NCBI GenBank assembly: GCA_017792445.1
Contig: CP051232.1
Coordinates: 558,001 to 622,000 of the forward strand
DNA: 64,000 nt
DNA from: Maritimibacter sp.
Lineage (GTDB): Bacteria > Pseudomonadota > Alphaproteobacteria > Rhodobacterales > Rhodobacteraceae
Direction: 5' to 3'
Shown here: positions 34,667 to 43,648 of the stretch, in pieces
Numbering within the stretch: the stretch's first letter is position 1
Layout of the letters: each line of letters opens with the position of its first letter
Made by a program: the position numbers and the translations under genes
Notes under the pieces: model-generated
Seen by the model: only the letters and a program-made list of their open reading frames with translations
The model's database searches: none
What the model was told of the DNA's origin: nothing

Positions 34667-36195
34667 CTGTCGCCGTCCAGCCAGGACGCCGCGTCTTCCT
34701 GCGCCTTGGCGATCTCGTCCGGCGTCATCAGCGCGGCGAAGGCGTCGCGCTTCTCGGCCGCCGCGTCGCTGCCATTGGCGGCAGCGATGTTGGTCCAGAC
34801 ATGGGCCTGAACAAGATCCTGCGCGACGCCGTAGCCCTCGGAATAGAACAGCCCCATCGACAGCTGCGCCGGAACGATGCCCGCCTCGGCGGCGATGCGC
34901 ATGTGGCGCACGGCCTTTTCGGGGTCGGTGCCCACGGTTTCGCTTTCGTGGTACAGCGCGGCCAGCAGGTAGTGGGCCATGTCGTCGCCTTCGGATGCAC
35001 GCGCGTCCAGCCAGTCGACCGCCCCCTCCGCCCCTGCATCGGCGGCCTGCGCGACCCAACTGGGCGCAAGCTCGGGCTGATCCTCGGCGGTGTAGTCGCC
35101 CGACACGATCAGCCGGCCCAGCCGCGCCCCGGCATAGGGGTTCCCGCCCGCATCGGCGATGCGGAAGTACCAGACCGCGCGCTCGACGTCGGCCTCGGCC
35201 CCGCGTCCCGCCTCGTACATCTGCGCCGCCGCAGCAGCAGCGCGCGCCAGTCCCTGATCGGCGGCTTCGCGGAACCACTCCAACGCCTTGACGTCATCCT
35301 GCCCCACGCCCTTGCCGGTGTAATAGGCGTAGCCGAGGTTCGACTGCGCTTCGGCGATCCCCTTCTCGGCGGCACGCACGAGGTAGGCGACACCGCGCAG
35401 CGCGTCCTCTTCGACACCGCCCTCTCCCAGCAGATAGTTCGAGCCAAGCACGTGTTCCGCCGCGCCATAGCCCGCCTCGGCCGCTTTCCGCAGCCATTCC
35501 AGCGCTTTCGCCTGATCCTGCGGGAACCCGTCGCCGCTGTTGTAGCCCTCGTACAGCGTCATCTGCGCCGGCGCCCAGCCCGCGTCGGCAGACTGGAACA
35601 GCCACCGCATCGCCTGCGCATCGTCCTGCGCGACTCCGGTGCCGTTGGCGTAAAGCCGCGCCAACCCGAACTGCGCGCCAAGATGGCCGGCCTCGGCGGC
35701 GATCTGCATCAGTTCGAACCCGCGGACCGGATCGGCCTCTCCCGCGCGGCCGGTTTGCAGCAGTTGCGCCAGCAGGTAGGCAGCTTCGGGCACATCGGGG
35801 CCGGCGATCGCCTGCAACAACTCGCCCGCGCGGATGTAGTCGGGCTCCTCTGGCGACCCCGACAGGTAGACCCGAGCCAAAAGCAACGCCGCCGCGCCAT
35901 GGTCCTGCGCCACGGCCTTTTCCAGCCAGTCGATTGCGCCCTGCCGGTCGAACGGCCCGCCCTCGCCCGTGGCCAGCATGAAGCCCAGCCGGTACTGCGC
36001 TGTCGCATCGCCCGCTTCTGCGAAGGTCAGGATGCCCTCGCGCGCTGCGGTCCGGTCGCCCGAGAGATAGGCCTGTTCGACCTCTTCCATCGTCATCGCC
36101 GCATCCTGCGCGATCCCTGCCCCGCTCAGCGTCAGGGCAAGGGCGGCAGCGCCCAGACCGGTGCGGACCGAAAGCGGGGGAAACGTCAGAGGCAT
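34663..36195 (-). CDS. Sel1-repeat exported protein 1
   Basis: 510 residues, ATG at 36195 with AAGGAA upstream. Signal peptide about residues 1-31 (PLSVRTGLGAAALALTLSGA). About twelve Sel1 repeats follow, for example GEGGPFDRQGAIDWLEKAVA, GTGVAQDDAQAMRWLFQSAD and GKGVGQDDVKALEWFREAAD. The protein is unusually acidic and enzyme motifs are absent, so a scaffold or regulator of periplasmic partners is likely. Together with the next gene it gives a coupled pair of solenoid proteins. Confidence 0.85.
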   Translation of the reverse strand: MPLTFPPLSVRTGLGAAALALTLSGAGIAQDAAMTMEEVEQAYLSGDRTAAREGILTFAEAGDATAQYRLGFMLATGEGGPFDRQGAIDWLEKAVAQDHGAAALLLARVYLSGSPEEPDYIRAGELLQAIAGPDVPEAAYLLAQLLQTGRAGEADPVRGFELMQIAAEAGHLGAQFGLARLYANGTGVAQDDAQAMRWLFQSADAGWAPAQMTLYEGYNSGDGFPQDQAKALEWLRKAAEAGYGAAEHVLGSNYLLGEGGVEEDALRGVAYLVRAAEKGIAEAQSNLGYAYYTGKGVGQDDVKALEWFREAADQGLARAAAAAAQMYEAGRGAEADVERAVWYFRIADAGGNPYAGARLGRLIVSGDYTAEDQPELAPSWVAQAADAGAEGAVDWLDARASEGDDMAHYLLAALYHESETVGTDPEKAVRHMRIAAEAGIVPAQLSMGLFYSEGYGVAQDLVQAHVWTNIAAANGSDAAAEKRDAFAALMTPDEIAKAQEDAASWLDGDR

Positions 36196-36279
36196 CGAGA
36201 ATTCCTTGGGCGGGCATCGGTCAATTCGGGCCTTCACAGGACCAAAAACAACCCAGCGGTGCAAGGGGTTGCCGCCGGG

Positions 36280-37014
36280 TTAAAGCAACAGCGCCAGCAC
36301 CGCGCCGCCCGAAAGCCACGCCCCGAACGGAAGCCGCGCCTGCGGGTTCATCCGCCTGCCGCCGCGCCATGCCTCGGCAAAGGCCACCAGCAGGGCCAGA
36401 ACCGCCGCCGCCAGAACGGCAAGCGGCAGCGCCTCGGGCCCCAGCCCCGCGCCAAGACCGGCCATCATCTTGACGTCGCCCAGCCCCAGCCCTTCGCGGC
36501 CCCGAAACCGCCGGTAGCCCTCGCGCAGCAGCCAGAACACCAGCATCCCGGCGGCGGCGGTCGCCAGCGCTTCGGGCACCGTTCGGCCGGGCGAGGCAAG
36601 GGCCAGCGCCACACCCGAGATGAACAGAGCGCCGGTCAGGACGTCGGGCAGGCGAAAGTGCAGCAGGTCGGCGTAGAACAGGCCGACGAGGCACCACAGG
36701 AAGGCGGCCAGGACCAGGGTCATCGCCGGGCTGCCTGCCAGCGCCACCGCGAGTGCGCTTGCGCCAAGCGCGGCGATCTCGATGCGCAGCAAGTGCGCGG
36801 GGATCGCCGTGCCACAGTGGCGGCAGCGGCCCCGCAGCGCTGACAGGATCGGGACAAGGTCGCGCGGCCCAAGCCGGGTGCCGCAGGCGGCACAGGTGGA
36901 TGGGGACCACAGGCTTCGTCCCTCCGGCAGACGGTCGACGACAGCGCCAAGAAACGAGCCGACCGCAGGCCCCGCCAGCAAAACGAACAAGATGACCGGC
37001 CAGTCGCCGGTCAT
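36280..37014 (-). CDS. Prepilin peptidase (A24 family)
   Basis: 244 residues; inner-membrane aspartic protease that cleaves and may N-methylate type IV prepilins. The N-terminal domain has two Cys pairs, CAACGTRLG and CRHCGTAI, as in PilD-type enzymes. The two catalytic aspartates are in FYADLLHFRLPD and GLGLGDVKMMAGLG. Seven or so membrane segments. Unlike Tad-type peptidases, the zinc-binding methylase part is present. Stop 85 bases before the Sel1 gene start. It could process the pilin-like proteins at 28106 and 28575. Confidence 0.92.
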   Translation of the reverse strand: MTGDWPVILFVLLAGPAVGSFLGAVVDRLPEGRSLWSPSTCAACGTRLGPRDLVPILSALRGRCRHCGTAIPAHLLRIEIAALGASALAVALAGSPAMTLVLAAFLWCLVGLFYADLLHFRLPDVLTGALFISGVALALASPGRTVPEALATAAAGMLVFWLLREGYRRFRGREGLGLGDVKMMAGLGAGLGPEALPLAVLAAAVLALLVAFAEAWRGGRRMNPQARLPFGAWLSGGAVLALLL

Positions 37015-37105
37015 CTGCGCGCGGGGGAATAGGTTGCGGTCATGCGAAGGCGTCTAGCGCGTTCGCCCTATGCCGGACAAGCACCGCCAGACCGCGGGTC
37101 GAACC

Positions 37106-37630
37106 TCAGAGGACGGTGACCAGTTCCGTCTCGATCTGCTGAAGCCGCATCGCCATGCCGCCGGTCGGATCGAGTTCGGGGTTATTGGCCAGCATCTCGG
37201 TCAGTGCGGCCTTGGCGGCCTTCATCCGGTTGATGGTCTCAAGCCCCGTCTTGCCCTTCAGGATCGCCGCCCGCGCCGTTTCGTGCTCGGCGGTGCCCAG
37301 AACCGCCAGCGCGGCAGAGCGGCCGGTGCCCGACAGTTCCATCGACACCCGCCGCGCCTCGTCCGCCGCCTTGGCGTATTTGCCGGCGCGCAGCAGCGCA
37401 TGGGCGTATTCAAGCCTCAGGCGCGGCTCGAGCGGGCCCGCGGTGCGCAACAGCGAGCCGAACTGGCGCGCCGCCTTGTCATACTGACCGCCTTCAAGCG
37501 CGACCCGTGCAACGAGGTAGTTGGCCTTGAAACCGGCGCGGCTGGTCGAGAAATCACCGCCCTTGCACCCGGCCAGCGCGAGGCCTATGCCGGACAATAG
37601 GACGACCCGGAAGAGAGTTGCCTGCATCAT
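37106..37630 (-). CDS. TPR-containing lipoprotein (TadD-like)
   Basis: 174 residues, start at ATG 37630 or 37627. A signal peptide ends with LAGC, giving lipidation at about Cys22. Two or three TPR-like helical hairpins follow (LVARVALEGGQYDKAARQFG, YAHALLRAGKYAKAADEARR). Short TPR lipoproteins of this kind accompany Flp/Tad and type IV pilus systems as TadD or PilF; the nearby prepilin peptidase supports this, but no other assembly gene is present here. Outer membrane anchoring is likely. Confidence 0.7.
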   Translation of the reverse strand: MMQATLFRVVLLSGIGLALAGCKGGDFSTSRAGFKANYLVARVALEGGQYDKAARQFGSLLRTAGPLEPRLRLEYAHALLRAGKYAKAADEARRVSMELSGTGRSAALAVLGTAEHETARAAILKGKTGLETINRMKAAKAALTEMLANNPELDPTGGMAMRLQQIETELVTVL

Positions 37631-37789
37631 GCGAACCCCTTGGAATTCTTATGTTTCAGGCGCTGTTGTTCGCGCCTTGCTCGATTTCGTGTCATCTTTT
37701 CCACAAAAGTTGGGCAAGACTAAGGCAGGCATCGGGAAAATACCGCGCGCCCTCTCGACATCCGCCTTTTCCGCAGGAAAGCATGCCGC

Positions 37790-38977
37790 ATGACCGACAC
37801 CACACCCCCCTTCTCCGCCGCCGAATACGACCGCCGCCTTGCCAAGACCCGCGCCGAGATGGAGGCGCGCGGCCTTGACGTGATGATCGTCACCGACCCG
37901 TCGAACCAGGCGTGGCTGACGGGCTATGACGGATGGTCCTTCTACGTGCATCAGGCGGTAATCCTGCCGCTGAACGACCGCCCCTATTGGTGGGGACGCC
38001 GACAGGACGCGAACGGTGCGCTGCGCACCGTGGATACCGAGCGCACGGGGATCGACAGCTATCCCGACCATTTCGTGCAATCGACCGAACTGCACCCGAT
38101 GCAGCACCTTGCCTCGCTGCTGCGCGGTCAGGGGCTGGGGACGGGCAGGATCGGGTTGGAAATGGAGAACTACTATTTCTCCGCCAAGGCCTACACCACG
38201 CTGGTCGAGGAGCTTCCGGACGCAACGCTGGTGGACGCCACCGCGCTGGTAAACTGGCAGCGGTCGGTGAAGTCGGACGAAGAAATCGCCTTCATGCGCA
38301 AGGCGGCGAAGATCTCTGAAAAAATCAACAAGCTGGCCATCGACCTAGCTGCGCCAGGTGTCGCCAAGAACCACATCGCGGCGCAGCTTATGGCCGCGGG
38401 GATCGAGGGCACCGACGAGGCGTGGGGCGACTACCCCGCGATCGTACCGCTGATGCCCTCGGGGCCGTCGGCCGCCGCGCCGCACCTGACGTGGGACGGC
38501 GAACCGATGAAGGAAGGCGAATGCACTTTCTTCGAGCTCTCCGGGTGCTACCGCCGTTATCACGCGCCGCTCTGCCGGTCGGTGTTTCTGGGCCGCGACA
38601 TGCCAGACCACATCAAGCGCGGCGAAGAGGCGCTGGTCGAGGGGCTGGAGGCCGGGCTGGAGGCCGCCCGCGCCGGCAACCGCGCCTGTGACATCGCCAA
38701 CGCACTTGGCGCGGCGATGGACCGCGCCGGTATCCAGCGGGGCGCGCGCTGCGGCTATCCCATCGGTCTCAGCTATCCGCCGGACTGGGGCGAGCGCACC
38801 ATCTCGCTGCGTCCCGAGGACGAGACCGTGCTGGAACCCGGCATGACCTTCCATTTCATGCCCGGCCTCTGGATGGAGACCTGGGGGCTGGAGATCACCG
38901 AGTCGATCCTGATCACCGAGGACGGCCCGGCCGAAACCTTCTGCGACCTGCCCCGACAGCTGTTCGTGAAGCACTGA
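37790..38977 (+). CDS. doeA: Ectoine hydrolase-like M24 protein
   Basis: 395 residues, cytosolic, creatinase/aminopeptidase P fold: N-domain LAKTRAEMEARGLDVMIVTD with LTGYDGWSFYVHQAVILP, and a pita-bread C-domain from about residue 165. The usual M24 metal ligands are not kept: the region that would carry both aspartates reads ECTFFELSGCYRRYHAPLCR. This agrees with DoeA/EutD ectoine hydrolases, where I recall metal ligands being lost. DoeA opens the ectoine ring to N-acetyl-diaminobutyrate. DoeB, the deacetylase normally next to it, is absent; an ArgE-type deacetylase follows instead. Another M24 function is possible. Confidence 0.75.
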   Translation: MTDTTPPFSAAEYDRRLAKTRAEMEARGLDVMIVTDPSNQAWLTGYDGWSFYVHQAVILPLNDRPYWWGRRQDANGALRTVDTERTGIDSYPDHFVQSTELHPMQHLASLLRGQGLGTGRIGLEMENYYFSAKAYTTLVEELPDATLVDATALVNWQRSVKSDEEIAFMRKAAKISEKINKLAIDLAAPGVAKNHIAAQLMAAGIEGTDEAWGDYPAIVPLMPSGPSAAAPHLTWDGEPMKEGECTFFELSGCYRRYHAPLCRSVFLGRDMPDHIKRGEEALVEGLEAGLEAARAGNRACDIANALGAAMDRAGIQRGARCGYPIGLSYPPDWGERTISLRPEDETVLEPGMTFHFMPGLWMETWGLEITESILITEDGPAETFCDLPRQLFVKH

Positions 38978-39056
38978 CCATGCCGCGTGCCCTCGCCCAT
39001 CGGGTGTAAGGGGCACGGGTTGCATCCCGCGCGATCCTCTTTCAGACCTAGAAACC

Positions 39057-40211
39057 ATGACCCTTCTCGACCGCACCGTCGCCACGCTGGGCGACCTGAT
39101 CTCGTTCCCGACCGTGTCCAAGGACACCAACCTTGACGTCATCGGCTACCTTGCCCGCCGGATGGAGGAGATGGGCGCGCGGATCGAGGTGGTGCATGAC
39201 GACAGCGGCACCAAGGCGAACCTTGTCGCGACCTTCGGGCCAGAGGGAGACGGCGGGCTGATGCTGTGCGGCCATACCGACGTAGTGCCGGTGGCGGACC
39301 AGCCGTGGACGCAGGACCCGTTCGAGATGTGGGAGGCCGACGGGCTGCTGTATGGCCGCGGCACCTGCGACATGAAGGGCTTCATCGCCTGCTGTGTCGA
39401 GGCCGCGCCGATGCTGGCCGAGCAGGTGACCGACCGCCCGCTGCATTTCGTCTTCACCCATGACGAAGAAACCGGCTGCCTTGGCGCGCAGGCGTTGGTG
39501 GAGCTTCTGAAGAAGCGCAAGCTGCGGCCCGCGCTGGCAATCATCGGCGAGCCAACCGAGATGCGGGTGATCGAGGGGCACAAGGGTTGCTACGAATACC
39601 ACACAGAGTTCACCGGGCTCGAAGGCCACGGCTCGGCCCCCGACCGTGGCGTGAACGCGGTGGAATACGCCAGCCGCTACGTGGGACGCCTGCTGGATGT
39701 CGCCGACCGGCTGAAGGCGCGGACGCCCGAGGGCAGCCGGTTTGATCCGCCGTGGACCACGATCAACGTCGGCGTCCTTTCCGGCGGGCACGCGCACAAC
39801 GTGATCCCCGCCCGCGCCGAAGTGGCGTGGGAGATGCGGCCAGTCGTGCTGGAAGACGCCGATTTCGTCAAAGCGGACATGGATGCCTACGTGAACGAGG
39901 TACTTTTGCCCGCGATGAAGGCGGTCTCGCCCGACGCCGGCATCACGACCCGCACCATCGCCGAGGTTCCCGGTTTGGAACCGATGGAGACGAACGCCGC
40001 CCGTGACCTGTGCTGCACGCTGACCGGCGCGAACGGCACCCACATTGTTCCCTTCGGCACCGAGGCGGGGCTGTTCCAGTCGCTGGGCATCGACGCGGTG
40101 GTCTGCGGGCCCGGCTCGATCCAGCAGGCGCATATGGCGGACGAGTTCATCTCGCGCGACCAGCTTGGTCAGTGCCTCGACATGCTGACACGGCTAGGCT
40201 CACGTCTCTGA
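39057..40211 (+). CDS. argE: ArgE-type N-acetyl-amino-acid deacetylase (M20 family)
   Basis: 384 residues, zinc-dependent M20 peptidase fold. Zinc ligands and catalytic residues are seen in LMLCGHTDVVPV, GRGTCDMKGF (bridging Asp), THDEETGCLGA (Glu-Glu pair) and a C-terminal block GTEAGLFQSLGI with the last His in QQAHMADEF. The family's standard reaction is acetylornithine to ornithine and acetate. Placed 79 bases after the ectoine-hydrolase-like gene, it might deacetylate N-acetyl-2,4-diaminobutyrate here; that is inference. Both roles are chemically alike. Confidence 0.85.
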   Translation: MTLLDRTVATLGDLISFPTVSKDTNLDVIGYLARRMEEMGARIEVVHDDSGTKANLVATFGPEGDGGLMLCGHTDVVPVADQPWTQDPFEMWEADGLLYGRGTCDMKGFIACCVEAAPMLAEQVTDRPLHFVFTHDEETGCLGAQALVELLKKRKLRPALAIIGEPTEMRVIEGHKGCYEYHTEFTGLEGHGSAPDRGVNAVEYASRYVGRLLDVADRLKARTPEGSRFDPPWTTINVGVLSGGHAHNVIPARAEVAWEMRPVVLEDADFVKADMDAYVNEVLLPAMKAVSPDAGITTRTIAEVPGLEPMETNAARDLCCTLTGANGTHIVPFGTEAGLFQSLGIDAVVCGPGSIQQAHMADEFISRDQLGQCLDMLTRLGSRL

Positions 40212-40314
40212 GAGGTGCCGCCGGGTCACCACCGGCACCCGGTCCCGGCACCCCCATCTGTCTGGTGTGGCAAGCCATGCGCCAGCCGTTCCTTTCCCGA
40301 CTTGGAGACGACAG

Positions 40315-40764
40315 ATGACCACCCCTATCCGCGCCGCCGCACTGGCCGCGCTTGCGACCAGCAGTATCGCAGCCGCCCTTCCCGCCTTCGCCCAACAGCC
40401 CGACCGGATCGAGACCGACGCCGCCACGCTGGGTCTGACCGAAGCCGAGGTGCGCCCAGACGACTGGGGCCATGACCTTTGGGGCGTCCTCCCGTCCGGC
40501 GACCGGGTGAAGCTGGAATACGACCGAGACGGCATGCTGGAAGAGATCGACGTGGACCGTGGCGGGTCGATCGCCTTTGCGGATCTGCGCCCCCTGCTGC
40601 CGCAAGCGGTACAGGCGCCGGAGAACCTTGGCGACGCGATGCGGATCACCAGCCTCGAGATCGACCGCGACGGACTTGAAGCCGAAGGCATAGACGAGAA
40701 CGGTCGCCGGTTCGAGGCGGAATGGGCCCCGGACGGTCGCCTGCGTGACTGGGACCGCGACTGA
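40315..40764 (+). CDS. Small exported protein, PepSY-like
   Basis: 149 residues from ATG 40315 (TTGGAGACG upstream). Signal peptide about residues 1-26, cleavage near AFAQQ. The mature part holds two beta-strand repeats with a similar rhythm: VLPSGDRVKLEYDRDGMLEEIDVDRGG and GLEAEGIDENGRRFEAEWAPDGRLRD, reminiscent of PepSY folds. Function unknown; no obvious link to the deacetylase upstream. Confidence 0.6.
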   Translation: MTTPIRAAALAALATSSIAAALPAFAQQPDRIETDAATLGLTEAEVRPDDWGHDLWGVLPSGDRVKLEYDRDGMLEEIDVDRGGSIAFADLRPLLPQAVQAPENLGDAMRITSLEIDRDGLEAEGIDENGRRFEAEWAPDGRLRDWDRD

Positions 40765-40788
40765 GGTCGCGCAACACGGGCGCCGGGT

Positions 40789-42009
40789 TCATTCGCCCGG
40801 CGCCGAGACCGGTTGTGTGACCCGGCGGCGTCCGGCCAGCCACAGCGCCAGCCCCGCAAGACCCGGGATCAGGATGCCAAGCGCCATGGGCGCCGCTCCC
40901 TCGGCGCTTGCAAGCGCAACGCCGGTCGAGACCGAGAAGGCGATGCCGAACTGCAAAGCCCCAAGCAGGGCCGACCCGACCCCGGCGCCTTCGGGGCTGC
41001 CCTCCATCGCCAGCGTCATCGCGTTGGCGCTCAGCAGTCCGACCATCCCGATCGCCAGCCAAAGCGGCGCAACCAGCACCCACAGGTCTTGACTGCCCGA
41101 CACCGCGTACAGCACACCGCCTGCCACGGCGAACAGGGGCAGCCCGGCGTTCAGGATCGCGCGCGGGGAATGGTAGTTCAGCAGCCAGTTGTTGATCTGA
41201 CCGAACACGACAAGCGCCGCCGCGATGAATGCGAAGACAAGACCGTAAGCCGTGGTGCTGAGGCCGAAGGCTCCAAGAAACACCCCAGCCGAGCCGGTGA
41301 TAAAGGCGAACATCGCGCCTTGAACGAACCCCGCGACAAGGGCGGGAACCATGAACCGGGCGCGCCGCAGCAATTGCCCCATGCGGGTGAACGACGTGGC
41401 GAAGGGGCGTGTGGCGCGGCGCTCGGGCGGCAGCGTTTCAGGAAGCGCCGCCCCGGCCAGCATCAGGGCGACCACGCCGACAATCACCATCGTCACGAAG
41501 ATCGAGCGCCAGCCGAAGGCGCCCAGCAGCAGGCTGCCCGCGAAGGGCGATACGATGGGTCCCAGCGTCATCAGCATCACCAGAACCGTCATCATCTTCG
41601 CCGCCGCGCGCCCGCTGACCAGATCGCCGACCACGGCGCGGCCCACGACCATGCCCACGCAGGCGCCGATGGCCTGAAGAAATCTGAGGGAGTTGAACAC
41701 CGCCACGTCCTCTGTCAGCAAAAGCGCCACCGACGTCAGCGCGAACAACGCTGTTCCCGCCAAAAGCGGCCCTTTCCGGCCGTAGCCATCGATCAGGGGT
41801 CCCATGATCAGTTGCCCCACGCACAGCCCGAGGAAAAACAGCGACAGCGACAACTCCGTCGCGGCCTCGCTTGTGTTCAACGCCTCGGCCAGATGCCCCA
41901 TCGCGGACAGGTACATGTCCGTCGCAATCGGTGGAAAGACAGACAACAACGCAAGGATGCAGGTAATCAGAATGAACCTGCCGCGGGACAGTTCGAGAGA
42001 GGTCGGCAT
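40789..42009 (-). CDS. MFS multidrug transporter, Bcr/CflA type
   Basis: 406 residues with twelve membrane segments. Family motifs: PPIATDMYLSAMGHLAEALN near the N-terminus and GPLIDGYGRKGPLLAG in the first cytosolic loop. A proton-coupled drug exporter. The start at 42009 has AAGGATCC upstream. The divergent TetR-type gene and the operator between the two genes suggest induction by an exported compound. A GC-rich hairpin (40779-40804) covers the stop codon. Confidence 0.88.
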   Translation of the reverse strand: MPTSLELSRGRFILITCILALLSVFPPIATDMYLSAMGHLAEALNTSEAATELSLSLFFLGLCVGQLIMGPLIDGYGRKGPLLAGTALFALTSVALLLTEDVAVFNSLRFLQAIGACVGMVVGRAVVGDLVSGRAAAKMMTVLVMLMTLGPIVSPFAGSLLLGAFGWRSIFVTMVIVGVVALMLAGAALPETLPPERRATRPFATSFTRMGQLLRRARFMVPALVAGFVQGAMFAFITGSAGVFLGAFGLSTTAYGLVFAFIAAALVVFGQINNWLLNYHSPRAILNAGLPLFAVAGGVLYAVSGSQDLWVLVAPLWLAIGMVGLLSANAMTLAMEGSPEGAGVGSALLGALQFGIAFSVSTGVALASAEGAAPMALGILIPGLAGLALWLAGRRRVTQPVSAPGE

Positions 42010-42069
42010 GGAGGATCCTTTTTCGTGCGGTGCAGCCGGTCCCCCTCCGCCACGGCGCTTGGCTTTCAA

Positions 42070-42093
42070 TTTAACAGACTGCCGTCTATTAAA
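42070..42093. promoter_or_regulatory. Palindromic operator between the MFS and TetR genes
   Basis: TTTAACAGAC-TGCC-GTCTATTAAA, arms matching at nine of ten positions, lies in an AT-rich patch between the divergent starts (61 bases from one, 39 from the other). Typical position and size for a TetR-family site. Confidence 0.75.
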
Positions 42094-42131
42094 AAGACAA
42101 GCGCCTGTGCGCACCGACACAGGAGATGTGC

Positions 42132-42707
42132 ATGACCGATACGCCCTCCGGCCCCGGACGCCCGGTCGACCAGAAAGTCAGCCGTCGCCTGAAAGAGACC
42201 GCGCTGAACCTCGTGCGCGAACACGGCTATCGTGACGTGAGCATCAGCAGCATCGTCGCGACCGCGAAAGTGTCGCGGCAGTCGCTGTACAACCGTTGGA
42301 ATTCAAAGGCGGATCTGGTGCTGGACGCGCTGGCGGAGGACGCACTTGCCGAGGTCGCGCATCCGATCACCGACGACGGCAGCACCGCGCACGCGGCGCT
42401 CGTGACCTTTCTGACCCAGGTGTTCGCCCACCTTGCGCGCGACGGCCGCACGCTGCAAAGCCTGATCGCCGCTGCGCAGGACGACCCGGAGTTCGGCAGC
42501 CAGTTCCACGCCGCCTTCGTCGCACCGCGCGAAGAGATCGTGACGGCGCTGCTGTACCGGGCACAGGCCAGCGGTGAACTTGCGCCGCATCGCGATGTGC
42601 CCATTCTCTCTGCCTTCGTCCACGGTGCGTTCTGGTACAGACTACTCAACGGTCAGCCGCTGGATGCCGATCTTGCCAGCCGGATCGCGGACGAGGTGTT
42701 CCGCTGA
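42132..42707 (+). CDS. TetR-family regulator
   Basis: 191 residues. The helix-turn-helix is at about residues 30-55 (VSISSIVATAKVSRQSLYNR), followed by WNSKADLVLDALAED as in many TetR repressors. The ATG at 42132 is six bases after AGGAG; the ATG at 42126 touches that site and cannot be used. The C-terminal ligand domain is of the TetR_C type (LTQVFAHLARDGRTLQSLI). Likely represses the divergent MFS transporter and itself. Confidence 0.88.
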   Translation: MTDTPSGPGRPVDQKVSRRLKETALNLVREHGYRDVSISSIVATAKVSRQSLYNRWNSKADLVLDALAEDALAEVAHPITDDGSTAHAALVTFLTQVFAHLARDGRTLQSLIAAAQDDPEFGSQFHAAFVAPREEIVTALLYRAQASGELAPHRDVPILSAFVHGAFWYRLLNGQPLDADLASRIADEVFR

Positions 42708-42754
42708 CGCACCGCGACGGCGCCCCCCCCCCGGCACAGCCATCGGGCCGGACC

Positions 42755-43648
42755 TTAGCGCGGCGCGATTGCGCCTTTCACGCCGACGACCATCGCCGCC
42801 AGATCGTGCCCCGCCCGCAGCGCCACGTCCTGCCCCCGGTTGGCCAGCGCCGCCGACAGGTATCCGCCGTTGAAACTGTCGCCCGCCGCGGTCGTATCGA
42901 CCACCTTCGTGGCGGGCGGATACTCGGCGTCCACCGGGTCGCCCAGCGAGACCGGCCCGCCCGCGCCGCATTTCAGCGCGCCGTCGCGGACCTTCCAGCT
43001 CTTCAGGCGCGCCGCCACGGCATCTGCGTCCGCGTCGCCGAAGATCGCCATCTCGTCATCGACGGACGGCAAAGCGATATCGCAGGTCTTCCACATCCGC
43101 TCGATCGCCGCCCGTGCGGTCCCGGCATCGGGCCACAGGCGCGGTCGGTAGTTGGAATCGAACGACACCAGCCCGCCCCGCGCGCGGAAACCCTCCAGCC
43201 AGTCCATCAGCGCTTCGCGCACCTCGGGCGACAGGATCGCCAGCGTGATGGCCGACAGATAAACCACGTCGTAGTCCGCCAGCACCGTGAAATCCGGGCC
43301 CTCCCGCCCCTCGAACAGCGTCCGCGCCGCCGAGGTATCGCGCCAGTAGGTGAACGACCGTTCACCGTTTTCGTCCGTGGTGATCGCGTAAATGCCGACG
43401 TTGCGGGTCTCGGACCTGCCGATCGCCTCGGTCCCGACGGCCTCGGACGCGATGAACTCCACCATTCGGTCGGAAAACACGTCGCGCCCCACACAGGTCA
43501 CGAAGTCCACCTGCAGGTCCGGCGCCGACCGCTTGAGATAGATCGCGGTGTTCAACACGTCGCCCGCAACCCCCAACCGCGCCGCGTTCGACGGCGCGGC
43601 GTCCAGCGACAGCTCCACCATCGCCTCTCCGATGCAGGCGACGCGCAT
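42755..43648 (-). CDS. kdgK: PfkB-family sugar kinase, KdgK-like
   Basis: 297 residues. N-terminus RVACIGEAMVELSLD, a sugar-acid-binding region GERSFTYWRDTSAARTLFEG, and the C-terminal PfkB signature DTTAAGDSFNGGYLSAAL with the catalytic Asp. The pattern is that of 2-keto-3-deoxygluconate kinase, which makes KDPG for the Entner-Doudoroff pathway. It overlaps the upstream dehydrogenase gene by one base. The aldolase is not in the window. It is the last gene of the minus-strand sugar-acid operon. Confidence 0.85.
   Translation of the reverse strand: MRVACIGEAMVELSLDAAPSNAARLGVAGDVLNTAIYLKRSAPDLQVDFVTCVGRDVFSDRMVEFIASEAVGTEAIGRSETRNVGIYAITTDENGERSFTYWRDTSAARTLFEGREGPDFTVLADYDVVYLSAITLAILSPEVREALMDWLEGFRARGGLVSFDSNYRPRLWPDAGTARAAIERMWKTCDIALPSVDDEMAIFGDADADAVAARLKSWKVRDGALKCGAGGPVSLGDPVDAEYPPATKVVDTTAAGDSFNGGYLSAALANRGQDVALRAGHDLAAMVVGVKGAIAPR

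Noticed and set aside
42723-42732. Run of ten C residues between the TetR and KdgK-like genes
   Set aside because: Non-coding and between convergent stops; no gene could be phase-varied by it. It may be an assembly-sensitive site.
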